A stretch of 64,000 bases of DNA from Lachnospiraceae bacterium (lineage in GTDB: Bacteria > Bacillota > Clostridia > Lachnospirales > Lachnospiraceae). Position 1 is the first letter of the stretch, and every line of letters starts with the position of its first letter. Made by a program: the position numbers and the translations under genes. This document shows positions 25,543-33,779 of this stretch, one piece after another. The notes beneath the pieces are model-generated. The model was given only the letters and a program-made list of their open reading frames with translations, was not told the DNA's origin and did not search any database. Where the stretch lies: contig SVFQ01000007.1 of the NCBI GenBank assembly GCA_015056765.1, positions 62,001 through 126,000 of the forward strand, written 5' to 3'.

Positions 25543-25550
25543 AAACTTTG

Positions 25551-25578
25551 AAAGAGCTCCTTCTCGGAGCTCTTTTTT
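25551..25578 (+). terminator. Intrinsic terminator after ybjQ
   Basis: AAAGAGCTCC (25551-25560) pairs with GGAGCTCTTT (25566-25575), with a T-run to 25578. Confidence 0.9.
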
Positions 25579-25633
25579 TATGTTACGATGTTCGGAGTGG
25601 ACAGCAGAAACTTAGTCCATCCAGGAGCGTATC

Positions 25634-26995
25634 ATGAAGAGATTATTAGCAGCAAGACCGGGATTCTACAGCGAACTATTTGTCCTTGTAATCCCCATCG
25701 TGATTCAAAACTTAATATCCTCAGCCGTAGGTATGGCAGATGTGGTGATGCTGGGACGTGTGGATCAGACATCTATTTCTGCATCCAGTCTGGCAGGACA
25801 GGTGATGTTTTTATTATACGTACTGTTCTTTGGACTGAACTCCGCTTTGACGATTCTGGCATCCCAGTATTGGGGCAAAAAAGATAATAAGGTTATTTCC
25901 AAGATTTTTGGTATCGGACTAATCATATCCCTTTCTGTTACGGTTATTGTGGCGTTACTTGCCTTTTTCATCCCACAGCATGTCATCGCCATCTGGACCA
26001 ATGTACCGGAGCTGCAGGAAGCAGGGGCGGTATACCTACGCTATGTGGCCCCTGCCTATATCTTTATGGGTGTGACGCAGCCCTATATGACCATACTGAA
26101 AAGTATTGAACGAGTGAAGTTTTCTACAGGTATTTCCGTAGCCACACTTCTTATCAACGTAGTATTAAATGCACTTTTAATTTTCGGCCTTGGACCTTTC
26201 CCGGAAATGGGAATTGCCGGTGCAGCACTGGCCACTTCCATTGCCAACGGAATCGGTATGGTGGTGTGTCTCATAGACTTCTTTAGCCAGAAAGACTTGC
26301 CCAGAAATGTGCTGGAAATGTTTCGCATTCCGGGAGCCCTGGTGCGAGATTTCGTCAGATATTCGCTGCCTGCATTCATCAACGATGCTATGTGGGGACT
26401 GGCCTTTAATATGAACTCTATCATCATGGGACATCTGGGATCGGATATCGTAGCGGCAAATTCTGTGGTATCCGTGGCCAGAGACCTGGTAACCGTAGTA
26501 GGCTTTGGCATTTCGGCAGCAGCATCTATTATGTTAGGCAAGGAAATCGGAGAGAATCGACTGCAGGATGCAGAGAAGGATGCTTCTTCTATTATGAGAG
26601 TGTCTATCTTTTCCGGTGTCATCTCCGGTTTGGTACTGGCTCTGATCAGCCCAATCATTCCGGGACTTGTGAAAATCACACCGGTAGCCGCGCACTACCT
26701 GATCATCATGCTGTATATCAACTGCGTCTACCAGATGGGACAGATTATCAACACAGTCTTGATTGCATCCCTGTTTCGCTGCGGTGGAGACAGTAAGTAC
26801 GGTATGATTCTGGACATCGCCACTATGTGGGGCTTTGCGGTACCGCTGGGGCTTATCAGCGCTTTTGTACTGAAGCTTCCGCCATTAATCGTATACATTC
26901 TGATGTGTACCGATGAATTTGCAAAGATGCCTTTTGCCATCCATCATTATCGGAACAAAAGCTGGATTAAAAATATCACAAGAGAAATTGCTTAA
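25634..26995 (+). CDS. MATE-family multidrug/cation antiporter
   Basis: A 453-residue membrane protein with about twelve helices in two related halves, typical of MATE (NorM/DinF-like) exporters that use a Na+ or H+ gradient. Family segments include SSAVGMADVVMLGRVDQTSISASSL-type sequence near residue 35, FGLNSALTILASQYWGKKD and FRCGGDSKYGMILDIATMWG in the C-half. The substrate cannot be deduced. RBS CAGGAG precedes the ATG. A terminator follows immediately, so it is monocistronic. Confidence 0.93.
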   Translation: MKRLLAARPGFYSELFVLVIPIVIQNLISSAVGMADVVMLGRVDQTSISASSLAGQVMFLLYVLFFGLNSALTILASQYWGKKDNKVISKIFGIGLIISLSVTVIVALLAFFIPQHVIAIWTNVPELQEAGAVYLRYVAPAYIFMGVTQPYMTILKSIERVKFSTGISVATLLINVVLNALLIFGLGPFPEMGIAGAALATSIANGIGMVVCLIDFFSQKDLPRNVLEMFRIPGALVRDFVRYSLPAFINDAMWGLAFNMNSIIMGHLGSDIVAANSVVSVARDLVTVVGFGISAAASIMLGKEIGENRLQDAEKDASSIMRVSIFSGVISGLVLALISPIIPGLVKITPVAAHYLIIMLYINCVYQMGQIINTVLIASLFRCGGDSKYGMILDIATMWGFAVPLGLISAFVLKLPPLIVYILMCTDEFAKMPFAIHHYRNKSWIKNITREIA

Positions 26996-27022
26996 AAAGA
27001 AGGCTTTCGAGCCTTCTTTTTT
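26994..27022 (+). terminator. Intrinsic terminator after the MATE gene
   Basis: AAAAAGAAGGCT (26994-27005), loop TTCG, AGCCTTCTTTTTT (27010-27022). It overlaps the stop codon by two bases. Confidence 0.92.
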
Positions 27023-27071
27023 ATTAAAGAGGATGGAAACGGAAGTATAAAATTTCTCTTAAAAATGTGAA

Positions 27072-27107
27072 AGAAACGTTTTCTGAAAAAAACGCTACAT
27101 TTATAAT
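27072..27107 (+). promoter_or_regulatory. Predicted chemoreceptor promoter with cre-like site
   Basis: TATAAT (27102-27107), with a weak -35 TTTTCT (27079-27084) at 17 bases. AGAAACGTTTTCT (27072-27084) overlaps the -35 and is a LacI/CcpA-type near-palindrome, like the AAACGTTT operators of the arabinoside locus near 51.15 and 52.4 kb. Confidence 0.45.
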
Positions 27108-27179
27108 TTTATTATAAAGGCTTGCCAATTTGCGTTGTATATGAGTTGGAAAAATTGAAAAGAAAAAAGGAGGCATACC

Positions 27180-29225
27180 ATGGCAAAAGGGGAAAAGACA
27201 CAAGTAACAAAAAAAGAATCGCAAATTAGCTTAAAAGACAGTATTAAAACAAAACTGATAGTGATAATGGCAGCAGTAGCCGCTGTTCCGCTTATTATTG
27301 CAATTATTATCAGTTACAACACATCCACAAGCAAAGCAAAGTCTGATGCGCTGGATTTGTTATCAGCGCAAGCCAAGTCCGTGGAAGGAATGTTTGCAAG
27401 TGTAATTGAGGAGAATATTACCTCGTTGCAAGCAGTGGCCTGCGCACCCAGTACGGAGTCCTATTTGACTACCCAGGGTACGGCGGGACAGACCATTCCG
27501 GATGAAGTTATGCTGAATTCCATGGATTTGTTGAATGACAGTATCAATGATGGGAACAAAAGTTGTATTTTGAGCTTGCCAAGTGGTAAGCAGCTTCTGA
27601 GAACAGATCGTAAGGAGCTGGCTGATATCTCAGATCGTAAATATTTTCAGGATTGTATCGCCACGGGACAACCACAGGTGTCCGAAATCGTCGTAAGTAA
27701 ATCTGCTGGCAATCGTATCGTGATTATGATTGTTCCTATCTTTTCTGCTGAGGGACATCAGATTATTGGTACACTTCAGAGAAGCTATGACCTGAATAAT
27801 TTGCATAACTTCTTGGCAGAGAATGTTGCAGATGGTTATATCACAGATGCTACAGGTATGATGGCTGCCCATGCGCAATTTGAAATCAGCCCGGATGATG
27901 AGCCATATGATTTGAGTTCGTTTGACTTTGTAGCCTCTACGGAATCCAATGGTATTAGTACAGCTGAATTTAGCGGTAATCTTACCTATATGTCATGGGT
28001 GAAAGAGCCAATCTCTAAATTTACAGTCGTTGTATCCAAACAGGATAAAGAAATCATGGAGCCGGCTAGACGTTCTGCTATGACCGTAGTCGTAATCGGT
28101 GTGATTCTCGTTATTATTGCCATTGCACTTTCTATTATGATGGCAAAGAGCTTTACAGATCCTGTACAGGCTGTTAGCGAGTCTTTAGGAGCATTAGCTG
28201 ATGGACGTTTCGTACAGGTTGAGAAATATGATGCCAGAAAAGATGAATTCGGTGCGATTTCCAAAGCCACCAACTCCGTAATCGTTACTTTGGATAACAT
28301 CGTTTCCAATATCAAGCTATCTGCCAGTGATGTAGGGAAGTCCTCAGAAGAACTTTCTGATATGGCAGAGCAGATTTCCAGAACTGCAGAAGACGTAGCC
28401 AATGCAGTACAGGAAATTGCCTCCGGTGCTACCCAGCAGGCAGATGAGATTCAGGATGCTACTGAGAATGTAGGAAAAATCGGTGAGGCGGTAGGAGCAG
28501 TGCAGAGCTCCGCAGAAAGCCTGACAGACCTGGCAGGCAAGATGAAAGAAGCATCCGAAGTATCCGGCAAATCCCTTGCAGAGCTGCAGGAGTCCTCGAA
28601 TGAAATGACAGCGAAGATTGATGAAATCTCCAATACCATTTCTCAAACCCAGGCTGCAGTAGACAATATCAGCGAGAAGGTAGAAGGCATCACTTCTATC
28701 GCGACACAGACCAACCTCCTGTCGCTGAATGCTTCCATCGAAGCTGCTCGTGCAGGTGAAGCAGGTAAGGGCTTTGCAGTCGTAGCTGAAGAAATCGGCA
28801 AACTGGCGGATGATTCTAAGGCTATGGCTGATGAAATCCGTGGTGTCATGGATGCCCTCTTACAGCAGGCAAAGGCTGCTGTAGGTGCAGCAGAAGATGT
28901 ACGTCAGGGTAATAACGACCAGCAGGTAGCTTTGGGTGAAACATTAAATGCAGTAAACGGTATGCTGGGCGATATCAACAGCACCGTAGATGGAGTGAAA
29001 CAGATTTCCGAAGGCGCAGAGACCTGCGAGAGCTCCAAGGATGCAGTGGTAGATACCATGAGTGCACTGTCTGCCATATCCGAAGAAAATGCAGCAAGCT
29101 CTGAAGAAACCGGTGCTTCCATGCAGGAATTATCTGCAACCGTTACTACTCTGGCAGGCTCTGCAGGCGACCTAAAAAAGATTGCCGAGAAACTGAATAA
29201 AGATATGGAATTCTTCAAAGACTAG
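27180..29225 (+). CDS. Methyl-accepting chemotaxis protein
   Basis: A 681-residue transmembrane chemoreceptor. The first helix is at about residues 29-50, then an extracellular sensor that resembles dCache ([30 protein letters not shown] and [20 protein letters not shown]), the second helix at about residues 300-322, HAMP, and a long cytoplasmic signalling coiled coil with the conserved hairpin tip ([44 protein letters not shown] region, about residues 500-540). It senses a small ligand and signals through CheW/CheA, which are not in the window. RBS AAGGAGG precedes the ATG. Confidence 0.95.
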   Translation: MAKGEKTQVTKKESQISLKDSIKTKLIVIMAAVAAVPLIIAIIISYNTSTSKAKSDALDLLSAQAKSVEGMFASVIEENITSLQAVACAPSTESYLTTQGTAGQTIPDEVMLNSMDLLNDSINDGNKSCILSLPSGKQLLRTDRKELADISDRKYFQDCIATGQPQVSEIVVSKSAGNRIVIMIVPIFSAEGHQIIGTLQRSYDLNNLHNFLAENVADGYITDATGMMAAHAQFEISPDDEPYDLSSFDFVASTESNGISTAEFSGNLTYMSWVKEPISKFTVVVSKQDKEIMEPARRSAMTVVVIGVILVIIAIALSIMMAKSFTDPVQAVSESLGALADGRFVQVEKYDARKDEFGAISKATNSVIVTLDNIVSNIKLSASDVGKSSEELSDMAEQISRTAEDVANAVQEIASGATQQADEIQDATENVGKIGEAVGAVQSSAESLTDLAGKMKEASEVSGKSLAELQESSNEMTAKIDEISNTISQTQAAVDNISEKVEGITSIATQTNLLSLNASIEAARAGEAGKGFAVVAEEIGKLADDSKAMADEIRGVMDALLQQAKAAVGAAEDVRQGNNDQQVALGETLNAVNGMLGDINSTVDGVKQISEGAETCESSKDAVVDTMSALSAISEENAASSEETGASMQELSATVTTLAGSAGDLKKIAEKLNKDMEFFKD

Positions 29226-29249
29226 TGCTTTAGCGGAAACGCGCACAAC

Positions 29250-29278
29250 TTGACAGAAACACTTTTAAAGTGCAAAAT
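29250..29278 (+). promoter_or_regulatory. Possible promoter before the metal GTPase gene
   Basis: TTGACA (29250-29255), 17-base spacer, CAAAAT (29273-29278), the -10 being poor. It would start transcription within the terminator hairpin at 29282-29314, so expression might depend on read-through. Confidence 0.35.
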
Positions 29279-29281
29279 AGG

Positions 29282-29314
29282 GATGCAGGTAGTCATGACT
29301 ACCTGCATCTTTTT
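29282..29314 (+). terminator. Intrinsic terminator between chemoreceptor and GTPase genes
   Basis: GATGCAGGTAGT (29282-29293) and ACTACCTGCATC (29298-29309) form a perfect 12-base stem with loop CATG and a T-run (29310-29314). Confidence 0.9.
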
Positions 29315-29343
29315 CGTGTTTATTTATGGAAGGAGTGATATAG

Positions 29344-30516
29344 ATGACAAAAATTGATATTGTATCCGGTTTCCTTGGAGCCGGTAAGACTACATTGATT
29401 AAGAAGCTTTTAGGTGAAGCTTTAAACGGAACCAAAGTAGTACTAATTGAGAATGAATTCGGACAGATTGGTATCGACGGCGGTTTCCTGAAAGACTCCG
29501 GCATCGAAATCAAAGAGATGAACTCCGGTTGTATCTGCTGCTCTTTAGTAGGTGACTTCGGTACATCCCTTCAGGAAGTGCTTAGCACCTATGAGCCAGA
29601 GCGTATCCTCATCGAGCCTTCAGGTGTAGGTAAGCTTTCTGACGTTATGAAAGCAGTAGAAAATGTAAAAACAGACGTAGAAGTACAGTTAAACAGTGCA
29701 GTAGCAGTAGTAGATGCTTCTAAATGCAAAATGTACATTAAGAACTTTGGTGAGTTCTTTGTAAACCAGATTCAGTATGCCGGCACCATTATCCTTAGCC
29801 GTACCGGCGATATGAGCCAGGAGAAAATCGAGCAGGTAGTAGCTCTGATTCGTGAATACAATAAAGAAGCTACCATCATCACCACACCTTGGGATGAATT
29901 AGATGGCAAGAAGATTCTTGAAACCATCGAGGACCAGAAGAAACTTGAATCCGAACTGATGGCTGAAGTTATGAAACTGGCTGAGCACCATCACCATCAT
30001 CACCACGACGATGATGACGATGACGACGAGTGCTGCCACCATCATCACCACGACGATGATGACGATGACGACGAGTGCTGCCATCATCACCACGACGACG
30101 ATGACGATGATGACGAATGCTGCCACCATCATCATCACCACGATCATGATGAACATGACCACGAGCATCATCATCACGACCATGACGAGCACTGCAGCTG
30201 CGGTTGCCACGACCATGGACACGAGGGACATCACCACGCTGACGAAGTATTTGACAGCTATGGATACGAGACTCCTGCAAAATACACCAAAGCAGAAATC
30301 GAAGGCTTCTTAGAAGCATTGGAAGATGATGACAAATACGGTATGGTACTGCGTGCAAAAGGTATGGTACCTGCTGAAGACGGTACATGGATTTACTTCG
30401 ATTATGTACCTGGTGAGAGCAATGTACGTGCAGGTGCTCCTGATGTAACAGGTAAGTTCTGCGTCATCGGTGCATCCCTGAAAACAGATGCCCTGAACGC
30501 ATTATTTGAGAAATAA
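29344..30516 (+). CDS. G3E (CobW/COG0523) metal GTPase with His/Asp/Cys repeat tail
   Basis: The N-terminal GTPase domain has the Walker A GFLGAGKTT (about residue 10), the conserved Cys motif SGCICCSL (CxCC, about residue 61) that binds metal in COG0523 proteins, and EPSGVGKLSDV for switch II. These proteins deliver metals such as zinc or cobalt to client enzymes, or act as metal stores. From about residue 215 to 300 the chain is almost only His, Asp, Glu and Cys in repeats, then a CobW C-terminal-like domain (ICVIGASL-type end). The first repeats are coded by near-identical 42-45-base units. Start ATG follows GGAAGGAG. It is followed 32 bases later by a second G3E-type gene. Confidence 0.9.
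   Translation: MTKIDIVSGFLGAGKTTLIKKLLGEALNGTKVVLIENEFGQIGIDGGFLKDSGIEIKEMNSGCICCSLVGDFGTSLQEVLSTYEPERILIEPSGVGKLSDVMKAVENVKTDVEVQLNSAVAVVDASKCKMYIKNFGEFFVNQIQYAGTIILSRTGDMSQEKIEQVVALIREYNKEATIITTPWDELDGKKILETIEDQKKLESELMAEVMKLAEHHHHHHHDDDDDDDECCHHHHHDDDDDDDECCHHHHDDDDDDDECCHHHHHHDHDEHDHEHHHHDHDEHCSCGCHDHGHEGHHHADEVFDSYGYETPAKYTKAEIEGFLEALEDDDKYGMVLRAKGMVPAEDGTWIYFDYVPGESNVRAGAPDVTGKFCVIGASLKTDALNALFEK
29986..30123 (+). repeat. Tandem repeat encoding His4-7-Asp7-Glu-Cys2 units
   Basis: Three units, 29986-30036, 30037-30081 and 30082-30123, each encode four to seven His, seven Asp, one Glu and two Cys, with CAC/CAT and GAC/GAT alternation. A less regular His/Asp/Glu-rich stretch with CSCGCHDHGH follows to about 30240. 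Units are 51, 45 and 42 bases, so whole-unit slippage is possible. Confidence 0.9.
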
Positions 30517-30548
30517 AAAAAGCGGTTGACCCGCATATAGAGAGTAAA

Positions 30549-31484
30549 ATGAAACCAGTATATATTATCAATGGCTTTTTAGGGAGTGGTAAATCTGAAT
30601 TCATTACCTTTACCCTGAACCAGCCTTATTTCAAAATCAAAGGAAAGACCTTACTGATTCTCTGCGAAGAGGGAGAAGTGGAATACGACGAAGTCCTTCT
30701 GAAAAAAAGCAAAACAGAGACAGTAGTCATTGAGAATTTCGAAGATTTTACGCCTGAGTATCTGTCTGAATTAGATAAGAGATACCGTGCAGAGCGTATC
30801 ATCATCGAGTGGAACGGCATGTGGAATGCCAAAGAGATGAAACTTCCGTCTAACTGGGAAGTAGAGCAGCAGATTACCAATATCGATGCGTCCACATTCC
30901 CCATGTATTATACCAATATGAAGTCTCTTCTGGCTGAGATGGTTCGTGCTTCCGAGATGATTATCTTCAATCGTTGCGATGGCATCGAGACCAAAGAACT
31001 GGCGGGCTATCGCCGTAACGTGAAAGCAGTCAATCCGGCTGCTGATATCGTGCTGGAGAATGAAGAAGGTGAAATCACCGAGATCTTCGAAGACGACCTT
31101 CCTTACAAGTTAGAAGATGATCCTATCGTATTGGATAATCAAGGTTATGGCATCTGGTATCTGGATTGCATGGATCATTTGGAAAGATACGAAGGCAAGC
31201 GAGTTACTTTTACCGCCATGGTTGCAAAGCCGGAAGGCTTCCCGGAAAACTATTTCGTACCGGGCCGCATGGCTATGACTTGCTGCGCCGAAGATATGAC
31301 TTTCTTAGGCTATGTATGCCGCTATGAGAAGCTGGATGAACTAAAACCAAGAGATTGGGTGAAAGTGACAGCTACCGTAAAACGTGAATTCTTCCCACAG
31401 TATCAGGGAGAAGGCCCTGTTTTACACGCAGAAAGTCTGGAAAAAACAGTAGCACCAAAAGAAGAAGTGATTAGCTTTTCTTAA
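30549..31484 (+). CDS. G3E-type GTPase fused to a DUF1980/YcgQ-like domain
   Basis: The N-terminal part has the P-loop GFLGSGKSEF (about residue 9) and looks like a G3E GTPase, but it lacks the CxCC motif at the usual place (LCEEGEVEYDE instead) and shows a modified switch. The C-terminal half (YEGKRVTFTAMVAKPEGF, FVPGRMAMTCCAEDMTFLGY) matches the C-terminal domain of the TIGR03943/DUF1980 family (YcgQ), whose members are commonly found in zinc-responsive regulons. The tandem arrangement with the repeat-tail GTPase and the MTCCAED cysteine pair suggests a shared metal-handling role. Function is inferred. Confidence 0.8.
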   Translation: MKPVYIINGFLGSGKSEFITFTLNQPYFKIKGKTLLILCEEGEVEYDEVLLKKSKTETVVIENFEDFTPEYLSELDKRYRAERIIIEWNGMWNAKEMKLPSNWEVEQQITNIDASTFPMYYTNMKSLLAEMVRASEMIIFNRCDGIETKELAGYRRNVKAVNPAADIVLENEEGEITEIFEDDLPYKLEDDPIVLDNQGYGIWYLDCMDHLERYEGKRVTFTAMVAKPEGFPENYFVPGRMAMTCCAEDMTFLGYVCRYEKLDELKPRDWVKVTATVKREFFPQYQGEGPVLHAESLEKTVAPKEEVISFS

Positions 31485-31513
31485 GCAATCGGAAAGATTA
31501 GAGCAGACTGATT

Positions 31514-32287
31514 TTGGCAGATACAAGCAAAGAAGTAGAAATGATGCAAAAGCATTTACTGGATTTGGCAAACCGAAGCTATCAGCAGAACGTCTTTACG
31601 TTCTCTGATTTCCTCGGGGAGTCGGATCAGGATGCTTTTTTTGCTATTCAGAGACAATTAGGTAGCCAGCATTATGAACTGTTTGGCGGCAATGAAAACT
31701 GTATACGAAAGATGATTCGGTTTGGAAATCCGGAAGACTTCGGTTATGAAGTGGAGTATCCCATTGTGCTCTTAGAGATGCGACCTTTGATGCAGAAGTT
31801 TGCGGACAAATTCTCCCATCGGGATTTCCTTGGTGCATTGATGAATCTGGGAATTGATAGAAGCTGTCTGGGAGATATTTTCGTAGAGGACAATGTGGGG
31901 TATGTGTATTGCACAGACACCATTGCACCTTTTTTGATAGAAAGCCTGGATAAAGTAAAACATACCCAGATTCGAACCAAAGAGGCTGTAAACAAGACTT
32001 TTGCCCAGGAAGCACCGGTAGAAGAGCGGGTTTTGGTGTCTTCCGAACGAATTGATGGATGTATTTCCAAATTGTATAATTTATCTCGCAGTGAATCTTT
32101 AGAGTATTTCAGAGCAGGCAAAGTCCGGGTAAATGGGAGACTTTGCGAAAGCAATAGCTATATCTTAAAGGCGGATGATGCAGTATCCGTCCGTGGCTTT
32201 GGAAAGTTTATCTATACCGGCCACGCATCAGAAAATAAAAAAGGAAAATTGTGGCTGACGTTACTGGTGTATCGTCAGAAAAAATAA
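31514..32287 (+). CDS. ylmH: RNA-binding S4-domain protein (YlmH-like)
   Basis: A 257-residue protein with an N-terminal region as in YlmH (LLDLANRSYQQNVFTFSDFLGESDQ), a central domain (MNLGIDRSCLGDIFVEDNVGYVY) and a C-terminal S4 RNA-binding fold (SISKLYNLSRSESLEYFRAGKVRVNGR-like, about residues 180-215). YlmH proteins bind RNA or the ribosome and in Firmicutes often lie near division genes, which is not the case here. The TTG at 31514 has a weak RBS; the ATG at 31541 (MMQKHL) is an equally good alternative and would remove nine residues. It ends 9 bases before the next gene. Confidence 0.85.
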   Translation: MADTSKEVEMMQKHLLDLANRSYQQNVFTFSDFLGESDQDAFFAIQRQLGSQHYELFGGNENCIRKMIRFGNPEDFGYEVEYPIVLLEMRPLMQKFADKFSHRDFLGALMNLGIDRSCLGDIFVEDNVGYVYCTDTIAPFLIESLDKVKHTQIRTKEAVNKTFAQEAPVEERVLVSSERIDGCISKLYNLSRSESLEYFRAGKVRVNGRLCESNSYILKADDAVSVRGFGKFIYTGHASENKKGKLWLTLLVYRQKK

Positions 32288-32296
32288 AGGGGAGTT

Positions 32297-33358
32297 ATGA
32301 TGTCAGGAGCTATGCCAAGTATTCCATTGCCCTATGGCTACACCATCGCACAATGGATGTTTTTCTTTTTCTTTTATTCCTTCTTTGGATGGGTGTGGGA
32401 GTGTTTCTACGTGTCCATCCAGGAAAAGCCACCACACTTTGTAAACAGGGGCTTTATGAGAGGTCCATTTCTGCCCTTGTATGGATGTGGAGGTGTCATG
32501 ATGATGGTGGTGTCCGCACCGTTCCAGCATCAGTTGATTTGGGTATTTATTGCGGGATTCTTCGGCGCCACCATATTGGAATTGGTAACCGGTATTTTGA
32601 TGGAAGCCTTATTCAAAGTCAGATACTGGGATTATGAAGGAAAGTTCTTGAATTTCCACGGCTACATCTGCTTCGAAGCATCGGTGGCCTGGGGCGTTAT
32701 GACTGTTCTTATGGATGTACTGATGCATCCCGGCATGAAGAAACTCATTGCCTTGATACCGGAACAGGTTTTGGGCCCCATGACTAATATCTTGTTTTTC
32801 TTATGTGCAGTAGACTTTGGTATGTCCTTTAAAGCAGCCATTGATCTGCGTAATGTACTTGTCCGCATGGAAAAACTGGCCAAGGAATTGGAGAAAATCC
32901 CGGAGAAAATCGCAAGCACTGCAGGAACAGCTACAGCGAAAGCAGCTACTATTGCGAAAGAAGCAGCCGCCGACACTTTGACGGTAGCCAAGGAAGTCGC
33001 TACGACCGCTGCGGAAGCAGCCAGCCTTGCGAAGGAGAAAGCCACAGAGGCGGCAGTTACCGCGAAAGAGAAAGCCACAGAGGCGGCAGTTACCGCGAGA
33101 GAAAAAGCTACAGAGGCAGCAGTTGCTGCAAAGGAGAAAGCTACCGAGTCTGCGTTTGGCACCAGGGAACAGTTGCGCTATCGTATATATTGGATGAAGC
33201 AGGCATCTGTGCAGGATTTCTTCATGCGTAACCTGATGCTGGGTAACCCGGGCATGAAATCCGAACAGTTTAAATTGCAGTTAGAGGAATTAAAGAAGGC
33301 TATGAATGCTCAACGCCTTGAACTGAAGGAAAAAAGAAGAAACAGAAATAAGGAATAA
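32297..33358 (+). CDS. Putative ABC-transporter-type membrane protein (PF06541-like) with 11-residue repeat tail
   Basis: The N-terminal about 190 residues have about five or six membrane helices with SFFGWVWECFYVSIQEKPPHFVNRGFM and GPFLPLYGCGGVMM, the pattern of PF06541 (putative ABC transporter permease, CmpB-like). From about residue 200 to 295 there is a long Ala/Lys/Glu amphipathic coil, including four 11-residue repeats (KEKATEAAVTA type), then a basic C-terminus (EKRRNRNKE). The repeat tail is not a usual part of the family. No ATPase is adjacent, so the transporter role is doubtful. Two ATGs (32297, 32300) follow AAAGGGGAG. Confidence 0.75.
   Translation: MMSGAMPSIPLPYGYTIAQWMFFFFFYSFFGWVWECFYVSIQEKPPHFVNRGFMRGPFLPLYGCGGVMMMVVSAPFQHQLIWVFIAGFFGATILELVTGILMEALFKVRYWDYEGKFLNFHGYICFEASVAWGVMTVLMDVLMHPGMKKLIALIPEQVLGPMTNILFFLCAVDFGMSFKAAIDLRNVLVRMEKLAKELEKIPEKIASTAGTATAKAATIAKEAAADTLTVAKEVATTAAEAASLAKEKATEAAVTAKEKATEAAVTAREKATEAAVAAKEKATESAFGTREQLRYRIYWMKQASVQDFFMRNLMLGNPGMKSEQFKLQLEELKKAMNAQRLELKEKRRNRNKE
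33029..33160 (+). repeat. Four tandem 33-base repeats encoding 11-residue amphipathic units
   Basis: Units start at 33029, 33062, 33095 and 33128. The first two differ by a single base or two, the others are more diverged. Each encodes an A-K/R-E-K-A-T-E-A/S-A-V/F-T/A/G-like 11-mer. LEA-like and apolipoprotein-like 11-residue repeats give amphipathic helices. Confidence 0.9.
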
Positions 33359-33370
33359 TTAAAAAAACAG

Positions 33371-33399
33371 TTGACTTTTTTACTTCACTGGTTTAAAGT
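33371..33399 (+). promoter_or_regulatory. Predicted promoter of the T-box leader
   Basis: TTGACT (33371-33376), 17-base spacer, TAAAGT (33394-33399), with the transcript expected to start near 33406. Confidence 0.75.
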
Positions 33400-33405
33400 A
33401 CTAGA

Positions 33406-33690
33406 TAATTAAACAAGTACAAAACCGTTGAGAAAGAGAAGTAGGTTTCCAGAGGACGGACAGAGAGCTGCAGGTGGTGGGATTGCAGTACGGAGTAGGA
33501 AAGTGAATGGCCTTTCGAGGGCGGCCCGAAAGCGTAAGTGATTAGGCGTCGACGAGAACCACACTCGTTACCAAGGTGGCATGTATGATGGTACATGGAA
33601 AAAGTGGGTATATACCAAATTGAGTGGTACCGCGCATAATTTTTTGTAATTAGCGTCTCATGAATTCGATGAATTCGTGGGGCGTTTTTT
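33406..33690 (+). promoter_or_regulatory. Tryptophan-type T-box riboswitch
   Basis: The T-box core TGAGTGGTACCGCG is at 33621-33634. Stem I can be traced: AGTA and GAA (S-turn) flank the specifier loop, and GAA is followed directly by TGG at 33508-33510, so the specifier codon is Trp (UGG). The distal part of stem I has an AGAGAGCTGCAGG ... GGATTGCAG hairpin. The terminator stem, 33654-33667 with 33671-33684, ends in TTTTTT. Uncharged tRNA-Trp binding would stabilise the antiterminator formed with the T-box sequence. The downstream genes encode an ABC importer of the TrpXYZ type. Confidence 0.93.
33653..33690 (+). terminator. T-box terminator
   Basis: CGTCTCATGAATTC (33654-33667) pairs with GAATTCGTGGGGCG (33671-33684), using wobble pairs, and the T-run is 33685-33690. 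Confidence 0.9.
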
Positions 33691-33693
33691 AAT

Positions 33694-33751
33694 GTCAGCA
33701 TCTCCGATGCTGACGTAGACCCGGCCATCGCGAAGCGATTTTTATGCCGGG
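33694..33751 (+). repeat. Two extra hairpins between T-box terminator and trpX
   Basis: GTCAGCATC (33694-33702) and GATGCTGAC (33706-33714) form a perfect stem. ACCCGGC (33719-33725) and GCCGGGGT (33746-33753) form another, with an inner ATCGC/GCGAT helix (33727-33739). Neither has a proper T-run. They lie about 10 bases before the ribosome binding site AAGGAGG. Confidence 0.75.
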
Positions 33752-33779
33752 GTAACCAAGTTTAAGGAGGAAAACAATT

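Noticed and set aside
26083-26679. 198-residue minus-strand frame
   Set aside because: It is antisense to the MATE gene and has the Ile/Ser/Pro-rich make-up expected from the reverse of a hydrophobic gene.
29986-30123. Possible CRISPR-like repeat array
   Set aside because: The units are in-frame codon repeats without spacers, and no cas genes are near.
29899-30388. Minus-strand and alternate frames rich in Val/Met/Thr or Arg/His
   Set aside because: They are other frames of the His/Asp codon repeats, not genes.
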